This document shows positions 54,860 through 64,000 of a DNA stretch of 64,000 nt, one piece after another. A model generated the notes under the pieces. That model searched no databases and was not told the DNA's origin. It worked only from the letters and a program-made list of their open reading frames with translations. A program made the translations under genes and the position numbers. Within the stretch, counting starts at the first letter, position 1; the number at the start of each line of letters is the position of its first letter. Origin of the DNA: Portunus trituberculatus (taxonomy: Eukaryota; Arthropoda; Malacostraca; Decapoda; Portunidae); assembly GCF_017591435.1 (NCBI RefSeq), contig NC_059278.1, positions 10,098,312 through 10,162,311 of the forward strand, written 5' to 3'.

Positions 54860-56090
54860 TGTCATTGATGGTACTCACCTAAACTAGTAATTGATAGGGT
54901 GCCCTTGTGCCTTCTTGACCTTTTCGAGTCTCTTGGGAAATGAATCACCCAGGTGGTGGAGATACTGAGTATCAATATTGTCCCATGTGTCCTGAATAGT
55001 GGCTTGGAGGCATGGGAGGGAGGAGGTATCTCTCTCCTTTAGCTTCAGTTTTATGTACGCCCAGAGATTTTCTATAGGGTTAAGGTCTGGTGAATTTGTG
55101 GGCCAAGGTTTTAAAAGGCTGACATTGCAGAAACCAGTCAACAATGAACTTTGCCATATGGCATGGTGCACCATCTTGCACTTTTCCATACACTCATCTA
55201 ACTCATCCAGAATTAGCTCAAAGTAGTTATTTTGGTTCATACGAACATTCTTAGCCAAAAACACAAATTTTCCAAGACCATAGTAAGAAAAAACAACTCT
55301 GCACCATCAAAGAATCTGGGTGTTTTACTGTGTGTGTTGTGTAGTGTGGATCATAACAGTTACTACCAAGTCTGCGGTACACGGTTTCTCTGGTTGTCTG
55401 TAACCAGAAAGCTTGCCTCATCTGACCAAAGTACCCTAAGCCACTTACCTAAGTCCCAGTCTTTGTGCTGAGACACAAATGCAAGCCTACTGTTATAATG
55501 ACCAGGTGTGAGGCAAGGTTTGAAACTGTGCGACAACTCTGGTATCCCAAATCGCGTTTCACATATCTCTGCACAGTCCTTTCACTCACCCCAGCCAGCA
55601 ATGCAGGATTCCTGGCCATAAGTTCCTTGCTGTGTATGCGAGGGTTGGCCTCAAGCTGTCTTTGAATAATGTTCAGAGTTCTCTGGCTCACACTGCGCTT
55701 ATGCCCTTCAGGCTTGTAAGGTGGTGGCGAAACGTCTCTTCCTCCCTCACGATAAATTTTGGTCCAACATTGAACAGTTCTGAGAGCTATGTCAATGTTC
55801 GTGGTAATTTCTTGATTTGACATATTCTTCCTCACTAAGCTACAAATAACTGAGATTTGGGCCTTACTAATTAGTTTTCTAGGTCCCATAATAGGTAGTA
55901 ACAGGGCAGAATGGTAAGCTCACGCATCCACAAAAAGGGGCCTTGAGGGGGGATGAAAGAAAATTCAAATTCAAGCACACGAGCCACAGGCGAACGTTGA
56001 CTAAAGAAACAAATCATCTACTTTTGACTACTAGAGCTGCAGAGTTGTCAGATAGCGACATACAGCAAATCCCGCCATATGTTTAAGAGT
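54860..56090 (-). mobile_element. Tc1/mariner-type transposon, frameshifted
   Basis: The minus-strand transposase starts MGPRKLISKAQISVICSLVR at 55889. It has a helix-turn-helix/paired-type N-terminus (NIDIALRTVQCWTKIYREGG) and a second HTH (GVSERTVQRYVKRDLG). Catalytic motifs occur in order: LWSDEASF (about 55425), VQDGAPCHMAK in a shifted frame (about 55180), and SPDLNPIENLW (about 55095). All three DDE residues are present but at least two frameshifts separate them. The last frame ends at 54884. Terminal inverted repeats were not identified, so the outer limits are approximate. Confidence 0.88.
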
Positions 56091-56575
56091 TAAGAAGGGA
56101 TGAATGAAATTTGGTCAGAGTGGAAGTCGTGGTCCCTTTCACGCCTTCCGCTCTGAGTTCTGACCAGCAGAGGCCTCCTTGTGCTTTTTCACATCTCTAT
56201 TGCATAACAATTTTAGGATTAAATTCAAGTTTCCACTTCAGACTTCAAGCATAGATTTTATCCTAATCTCTCTGTAGCTCCTTGCAATCCTCTTGGCTCT
56301 TTATAGCTCTTAGCAATTTTGCATCATCAGCAAATATATTGATTTAGCTGTTTAATCCTCTCCATATCATTTATGTAAATCTAAAACATACATGGTGCCA
56401 ATACAGATCCTGTGGTTCTCCACTTGTAACCTCACTCTAGTTTGAAATACTATCTCTAATTATAGTTCTTATTTGTCTGCCCTCCAAATAGTTCTTTATC
56501 CAACATAATGTTTTGCCTTTTAGTCCTCCTATATGTTACAGTTTCCACAGTAGTTTCTTGTGTGGAACCCTGTCA

Positions 56576-56686
<111 letters not shown>

Positions 56687-58060
56687 AATATAGCATCCAC
56701 CCATCCATCTCTCTCTCCAACACATCTATCATTCTTATATAAGAATTAAACAGATTCGTACGACATAATTTTTTTTTATCTAAAATGAAATTGTTTATCT
56801 GTAATTAACTAATTTTCTTCCAAATAATGCACCCATTTATTTTCCATTATAATTTCAAGAGTTTAGCTCTGACGCTAGTCAGTGATACTAACCTGTAGTT
56901 TAGTGGCTCCATTTTTATTGTCTCCTTTATGGATAGGAATTATATGAACCCTTTTTACTTCTTTAGGGACTCCTATTTACCACATTCCATATTGGCTCCA
57001 TTAGTTGGTCTCTACATTTCTGCAATACTCATCCAGAGCCATCTGATCCCATTGCTTTTCTAATATTTAAGCCATTTGAGGTCTTGTATATTTCATATTT
57101 TTTCCACGTTAATTTCACATTAATCTTCTTTTGACACCATCTATAGGTGCTACAGAATCTTCATCATTTCCTTTTTTAGATAGATTTAAAACTCTCATTC
57201 ATAATTTCAATTAATTACCTTCTTATTGTTCATGCCCTTCTGTTTCTCCTAACTTAACAATACTATCTCACTTTCATTTTGTCATTTATGTACATATAGA
57301 AAAAAAATAAGCTTCTCTGTTGTATTGTTCTCTATTTCCTTCATTCCACTGTTTCTTTATAATTTTTAGAGGCATCACACCATTGTCAGCATACTTGCCC
57401 AGCTTTTGAAGTTACTGTATTTGCTTCCTTATTTCTTCCTCTCCATCACTCACTGGTGGTGCTGCTATTATCTTCTTTGATCTCATAAGTCCCTCTCTTT
57501 CTCTTTTAGTCTTCATGAGTAATTTCTTTTTCTTCATCTCTGAATATCACAACACACATCTTATGTACTGCATCCCTTTACCTTTAGTTTCCTTGTCATG
57601 TTTCTCCTTTTGTTGCCTCAATATTTCCTTTTATATTAATCTTTTGTTTCTCTCTTCCTTTTAACTGTGGATTTCCTGTATCATCATATCTTGCACTTTA
57701 CTTCTCATGGCATCCTTATTTTGCTTATTTCCTCTCTCCAATCTGTTCTTCATTTGCTAATTTTCTCTTTAGAGCTGTAATCTTGGCCTTATTTTTATTA
57801 CTTCAATCCATAAGTTTTTGCACTTCGTCAATTTCTTATTTTCACTTTCCTTCTCCTCTCTCTGCTTGGTATCCCTCAATTATCCCAAAATGCTCTTCAT
57901 ATCTTCCCTATTTGTCAAATTTAATTCCTCACTACACCAGTCAGTTCTATCATCTCTTCTCTCAAAATTACATAATCCTCCTCTACCTTCCACAGCCTTT
58001 TATTCATCCTGTCTACATTTTTTCTTCACTGAATCTGGAAATCAGTTAGGCTGCCCCAGA

Positions 58061-58552
58061 TTGATGACTCATGCACCATCTAGATTCTGACTTAAGAGTC
58101 AGGGTTTGTGAGGTAAATAATTAAACTATTACAGTAAAAAATATTTTTAATGGACTATTTTCTTAATTGTTTTACTTCTTGTATTAGATATCTTGCTAGA
58201 ATGTTCAGAGTTGTATGCATTTGTGATTTTGTTGGTGTAAAAATTTTTATTCCAAGCTATATGTAGAGTTGGGATAGCAGGTCAAGATCCAAAGTTGCAG
58301 TTTAAACTCATATTGTATTGCTCATTTCTTGTAATAGAGAAGGGATGAGGTAAGAATGAAAACCAGTTGCTGGTAACAATGTTTACTTCCCAACTGTTAC
58401 AAAACATTCATTAAAGTAACATACACTTAACACGATACTGTATGTAAATATGACCACCGCTAGACAACAGGCCTTTAATGATGCCATCAGACCAAGTTAG
58501 CTTTACCAATATCCTTTCATCAGTTTTTTCTTGAGACCACTCATGACCAAAT

Positions 58553-58645
<93 letters not shown>

Positions 58646-60158
58646 GGTTGCTATGTAAACATACAATGGATAGAATGTGGGCAAAGAAACCATGAGTTGC
58701 AGCTGCGTCTAGATCATGAGAACGAGTTATTCCGTCATTGTCATCGTTATTAGGTATTAAGATTACAATTATTAATTACAGCAAATATATAAAGATGTCA
58801 CTGAATACAAAACTGGAACCATTACTGCCAACAACAGAAAGACACGGAGTTCATTTGCACAACCAGATGCAACCTGTTTGACGAATAATAAAACAATTTT
58901 GACTTGAAAGATCTCTTAAACTAGTTTTTGTTACATTTATTTTCTTGATTGCACAAGACTATCTGAAATTAAGAAAATGTATAGTTTATCATACACAGTG
59001 TGCAATAATTATAGTAAATGAACTTGTCATTAAGATACAAATTTAAGTCAAGGTATATATAATCCTTATGCAACAAAAGTATTTCAAATTAAAAGCCTCC
59101 TTTATATATTTCATTTAACTTAAGGCATAGCTTTTACAGTCACCACCTTTTATTTATGCATCCACTGATAATACATGACGAGCCTTATCTTCCCTGGAGT
59201 AGTGGTAGGGGGCGAGGGAAGGCACATTGACCCAGAGAGAAATGGTCGATGTGGCAGACTGAGGCCTCCCTGATTTTGAGCCTCTGAGGAGAGTGCCATC
59301 TTAACCTTAAACTTTCTCTCCATACAGGAAAATACTGATCAGAAAATATACTCACCTTTATTTGCTTCATTCTGTAGATTTGCTATCTCCCTGAATTTTA
59401 CGTAGTTAATTTGATATTGTATTTTGTGTATGATACAGAATAACCTGTAAGACACCAAAAGCTACATTATAAAAAGTCATAACTTGGCAGAAAGGGGTAT
59501 GGGGCAAAGAGGAGCATGGAAGGAAGTTTTTGGAAAAAAAATCAATAGGATGAGGAAGTTTAGGTTGACTTCAGTAATTCCATGCTGATGCACAATTATA
59601 TTATGAAGTCATAACATAGCTTTCGCCAAGGGGCTCCAGAAGGGCATCTGTCTGCGCACCAACCTGGGCCTCAATGGCCAGGCCAGGTGGCAGTGACTTC
59701 AGAATTTATCTCTGAGTTGGGGTGAGGGGTCTGAGTGCCCTATCTCGCCCCATCCCATCCAGGGCTCTTGTTGCCTGCCTTGTGGTCATTTTCTTTACAT
59801 GTTGAGTATAATACTAAAACTAACAGGCCATTCTCCTTTTTTTTTGTTTGTTTCGTGAACTGCAGGTCACAAACTGACGTTTCAAGGCAATTGAAATTTG
59901 TTTGAATATTTACCTGTCATGAATGAAGGCTTTTATTCTACTATGGAATGATGTGAATGTGAAGTTAGGGGGTGTTCAGGAGTAAGTACATTTTATAGTC
60001 AGTATATTTAGTAGTTATTTGTTCCTAAGAGTAAGTAACACTTTAGTATATTATACACAATATATGACCTTGTGTGTATATCTGCCTACAAGCATTTATA
60101 GCACTGAACTAGTTTTTTGCATACTTGAAATAGTTTTGGTTGTGCATGTTTCTGACAG
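58061..60158. other. Unassigned DNA with (GT)n tract
   Basis: No gene is firmly supported. It contains the (GT)n tract at 58554-58640. On the minus strand a 34-nt exon-like patch lies at about 59355-59390 (acceptor TTCAG, frame EIANLQNEANK, donor GTGAGTA). It is too short to call. Confidence 0.45.
58554..58640. repeat. (GT)n microsatellite
   Basis: A pure GT tract of about 87 bp. Confidence 0.96.
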
Positions 60159-60382
60159 GTATTCGCGAAACAAAAATGAAGAAAAGGAAAAAGAAGAACG
60201 GCCCTGAGAGAGGATATCAGCTGTTGTTGCCGCTGCAACATACAGTGACTACCGGGATCACTAAGAGAAAGACTGAGTTGTCCTACGTTGGTCGTCCTAG
60301 CGGGCACGAGACGACAGTGTGTGTGTGGGGCAGCCAGCTCCTGCTTGAGGGAGGTGCCAGAGGCTCCACCACAGACAAAGAG
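60159..60382 (+). other. Possible internal coding exon, unknown gene
   Basis: An acceptor (TTCTGACAG) and a donor (AAAGAG then GTAAAA) bound 224 bp that stay open in one frame and have coding-like composition. The peptide begins with a basic run (KMKKRKKKNGPERGYQ) and includes YVGRPSGHETTVCVWGSQLL. I do not recognise it and cannot link it to another exon. Confidence 0.35.
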
Positions 60383-63300
60383 GTAAAAACAAATTTCGAT
60401 CATATATTTCTAAGTCTAAATGAAAAAGTCTGAACGCATTAACGACGTTCAACTTTGTATGAAAAGTTTCTCTAAGACTCAGGATCGTCAAGACTGCTGA
60501 GACACTGGTCAGTTCACCATTTACAAAGGTTTGCTAATTGTGCACCATTTAGATAGTCATATCAGAACTACCTCGTACTGGAGAACTACCGATACCCCAT
60601 GGAGTTATTGTCATTATGCCTTAACACTCACATTTGAAGTTGTTCAATCCGAATTCCAAATCAACATAGATGCTACAGCTAAGCGCAACCTAATTAGCTG
60701 CACAGACCCAGGTGATGCACGGCGGCCGGCGCTCACGCAGTCGGCAGCAGATCAGGTTCACCTCTAAGACAAAGACATGAGTAATGATATGTACCTAATT
60801 TCTAAAGTTATCCTTTAAACAACCAACAAAGCCATGTCTTCACAGATCACTTGAGAGATTTGTACACAAAACGAAGGCAATCTTCGGCGATCTTTATTAC
60901 ATCATCTTCAGTCCTCAACATGCATAGGCCTCCACGTGGCCTGAAGTCTGACAAAACATTACGAGACTGTGAGCACTTGAGCGGTGGGGGGGGAGAGGCA
61001 TCCAGCAAGAAGTCATGAGCGGCTGCGAGGATAGTGTCCAATGACAAGACAATTATGTCTTTGTATTAGCGAACTCTTGCTCGCCTGCATGACCTTTGCT
61101 GCAGGAGAGGACATCAAGGGTCACCTAAATTACTACAAATTTCTACATTTCAGTATTTTTTTTAGTCATGATTATTCCTACAGGGACCACACGTTTATAT
61201 CCTACCGCTATGCTTCTTAAGCACATCTAGCTTACCTTTGGCACAGAGACACCCTCCCTACACTCTGTGGATCTGGTGTTGCACTGTGGCCAACACTGAT
61301 ATTTTCCAGCAAGAGTTCTTCCCTCTTTACACAAAGTATTTACTGCCCAACACTTGATCCTGATATGTATTTCTGAACTGACTCTGCACAAAGCTGAGTG
61401 AACAAAAACTACAAGGAAGTCCCCACACTTCTCACATGTGTCCAGCACTACTTGCACGAGATCCGATTGTCAGTTTGCTCCCAAGGAGAGTCTAGTGGAG
61501 CTGCGCTATGCACCCTGAGGGTGAGCAACCACTGGCAGATCCTCCAGTGGGTCCTCCCCTACTTGCCTCACACTGCATGTCAGGTGAGGGAGGGGACCAG
61601 TGCAAGCCAAATACAATGTCACATGAATGAAACTGATTAGATTCTTTCTGGGTTTGGTGGAAGAGGCACTAGAATCTTTCCATTGTTTACAGACATGATG
61701 TCACCACCGAACTCGTAGCCTCGCCGCCAGAGGTCCTCGGAAGAGTCCAGGCTAGGGTCTTCGTTGATGCTTTAAGGAAACGTACGAAACAGAGCTCTAC
61801 TTGTAACATGTCTTTTTTTAAACTTTGATTTACAAGAGAATCTTCGCAAAGATTCATATGAAAAGAAGCTATTCTATTTTATCATTTACTAGTGGTTCCA
61901 AGTGACAAAATTTACCCTAAAGTTCACATCACAGCATTTGAATGATTGCTCGCATCTGGTGGCTACCATGGTGGTTCAGCGGCCTGTAGCCGCAACAAAT
62001 ATTGTCACTAAGAAACAAAGGTTGTAAATATTACACGTAAAAAATACAGCAAAAAAAAACTTGACTAAATGTCTTCCAAGTGTTCTAAATGAGTTACATT
62101 TGCACTGATGCTATAGAAAAATACATAAACCTTACCATATCTCAGTACCTGTTTGTCGCTATAGGAAGAGTCGTCGTGGAAATGACAAAGTGACCACAAA
62201 ACTGCCCACTGTTATGCACTGCTTATCTAACTTATGTTTAATAGATAATTCTAAAGACTAGAGTAACAGACTAGACCACACCATAACCAGGGCAACATAC
62301 CTCACCATCCCAGGGTGAGAGGCCTCACCACTAGCTATGAATGACATCCCACTGAAACTACAGCATGACACCCCTTGCTACCTTAGGGCACAATGGTCAC
62401 TGCTACTGGGGTTTGAGGCTGCCTTGACACTACCTATGACAGCTACTCTAGAAAGGAGCATTGCTTTGCCACCAGCTGCATGATGCTCATATCTGGTTAC
62501 AGTTACCTCTGAGATTAATGCTTTGGGGTGTCTTAGTATACTGTCACCAACTGTAAAAATCTACATGATTTTTCTATATTGTATTGGTCTACAAGCAGCA
62601 TTTCAGCTTGAGTATTTCCAGGGGCAGAGAAGATAATTGCTTAATATTTCATGTGACCTTATGGTTATCCAATTTACATACCAGTGGAAGATTAAACCTC
62701 AAGTCATTCCAAGTTGTGTATATGCCACTGCATCCAGTGCATGATGTTTGGCAAGATATGCATTTTGTTTTGTGTCGACTGGTAACTACAGATATGTCCA
62801 GTGAAAAATGGGAAGATAGTGCCTCATGATAACAGCAGTGGCTGTGATGGTGGTGGTTGTTATTATGCTCCTGGTTGTTGGTGGTGAGGCCATCTGTTCA
62901 TCCCCTGCCAGACACACTGATGCCCTTCAAACACCCTAAACCTATTCATTGTTATTTTCGTTTTCCTCTGAAGGAGTGACAATGTAGAATGGAAAAAACA
63001 CTTTGATTACATGGAACTACAGCACAGAGAATAAAAAAAGAGTCTATGTCGGGGAGTAAGTAGTACACAGACCAACAGAGTCAGAGGTGGAGTCCACAGA
63101 TAAAGGTGTGAAAGAGGCGAACTATTGCTTCTTCTTCGGCGAATGTGTCTCATCAATCCACAAGGCTCGAGATGTGTGTCAGTTTTGTTCTGGGGGGCAA
63201 GGGGAGATTCACCACCACACCCAAGGATCTCCTGACATCTGTTGTGGGAGTAGGCATGGGTGAGTGTGGATGGGGAGCCATGGTTGGGAAATGGGAGTGG

Positions 63301-63457
63301 TTGGGAGATGAGGAGCAAAGAATTGCTGAGAAGTGAGAGGCAAATGTGGAGGATGTAGTGGTGAGGTTGTGAGGATGGGAGAAGGGTATGGTAGTGAGGT
63401 GTGGTGGGGTGTGGTGGTGGGAAGCTGGTGCTGGGGAAGGGGCTGTGGGTCAGGGGT
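60383..63457. other. Unassigned DNA, weak exon candidates only
   Basis: No gene is firmly supported. A second exon-like patch at 61455-61584 (+; acceptor TGTCCAG, donor CAG then GTGAGG) encodes RLSVCSQGESSGAALCTL and HWQILQWVLPYLPH. It is unrecognised. Several short frames on both strands show no domain. No transposon ends or large repeats were seen. Confidence 0.4.
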
Positions 63458-63580
63458 TCACTGTACCATTCCCGTCTCTCTCTCCCCCTCTCCCTGATCC
63501 ATCTCAGACTGAGGAAGGATTGGAGAAGAATTCATCATCTCACTGCTTCCCTCACCCTCTTCCTCTCCTCCAACACCATT
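63458..63580 (-). other. Possible terminal exon of an unknown minus-strand gene
   Basis: On the minus strand a strong acceptor (TTCTTATTTCAG) is followed by 40 codons and TGA (63460-63458). The peptide is acidic and low-complexity (GGEEEGEGSSEMMNSSPIL, EMDQGEGERETGMVQ), like a disordered C-terminal tail. Upstream exons would lie beyond the window. It could also be chance. Confidence 0.35.
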
Positions 63581-64000
63581 CTGAAATAAGAAAAAAGTCT
63601 TTAAACATCTATATATTATTATATTTAAGTAAGTACTCATTAAAAGTTACAGTACATAATATGTTAAGTTATTCTTTGAGTTACCAAGTTATACCAATTT
63701 ATTTATTTAAAATTTTTTTATGCAAGATGGAAACTTGCCAAAGGCAACAAAACATGTAAAAAAAAAAATATATAAAAAGTCCCAAAAAAGAATAGTAAAG
63801 AATTAGCCGAAAGTCTGAGACAAATATCTTGAATCCTCCCTCTTAAAAGAAGTCAATTGTTGTAGGAAGATGGAAATACAGAAGCAAGCAGGGAGTTCCA
63901 GAGAAAGAAGGTATGAATGACTGAGAATACTTGTTAATTCTTGTATTAAAGAGCTGGATAGAAGAGGGACAAGAGGAAGAAGAAAGCCTTGTGCAGCGAG
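63581..64000. other. Unassigned DNA to the window edge
   Basis: AT-rich sequence with no supported gene. The last 120 bp (from about 63880, purine-rich GGGAGTTCCAGAGAAAGAAG) looks like part of a repeat that continues past the window. Confidence 0.4.

Noticed and set aside
57783..58090. Plus-strand frames rich in S, L and F
   Set aside because: They are antisense to the decayed CR1 copy and lack domains.

Overview
The window looks like nuclear DNA of an arthropod, most likely a decapod crustacean. This is an inference. It rests on the intron-rich gene structure, very dense di- and trinucleotide microsatellites, (TTAGG)-like repeats, many CR1/L2/I-type LINE copies, tRNA-derived SINEs and several families of cut-and-paste elements. 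No operon, ribosome-binding site, prophage, CRISPR array or bacterial gene is present.

Two host genes are well supported and they converge. (1) TTC21B/IFT139, the TPR protein of intraflagellar transport complex A, is on + at 6355-26060. It can be followed through 27 coding exons with GT-AG introns, from an ATG with an upstream in-frame stop to the TAA, about 1,324 residues. The reading frame holds throughout except for one apparent 1-base deletion in exon 18. (2) A multi-C2H2 zinc-finger protein of about 866 residues is on - at 28321-30921. It has acidic linkers and a second cysteine/histidine module resembling a FAR1/WRKY-GCM1 domain. Its 5' non-coding exon may lie near 33570. A PIF/Harbinger MITE with intact ends sits between the two 3' ends.

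The rest is mobile and simple-sequence DNA. 1-6354: microsatellites, a tRNA-type SINE inside a (GT)n tract, and a hAT-like element (7/8-bp target duplication) carrying a CR1 fragment. The introns of TTC21B hold a 632-bp (AT)n tract, a SINE, a 4.2-kb L2/CR1-type LINE, a 1.6-kb Kolobok-like TTAA element and an 850-bp hAT MITE with a perfect 8-bp duplication. The presumed first intron of the zinc-finger gene holds a piggyBac relic. 33979-40600: SINEs with two different tRNA heads but one shared body, and two CR1 copies. 40600-51870: nested LINEs, in which an I-type element with an RNase H domain is inserted in the opposite direction into another LINE, plus duplicated 3' ends, a palindromic element, a telomere-like patch and a 3.5-kb APE/RT LINE. 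51870-58060: a CR1 copy split by a Tc1/mariner element and by a (CT)n expansion in its RT domain. 58060-64000: mostly unassigned DNA with a few weak exon candidates.

The most interesting structural signal is the nearly identical SINE pair, each flanked by (AC)n/(GT)n on BOTH sides, and a second SINE family with a different tRNA head, the same body and a (ACAY)n 3' flank. This suggests microsatellite-directed insertion. I did not find a clearly new enzymatic or defence system.
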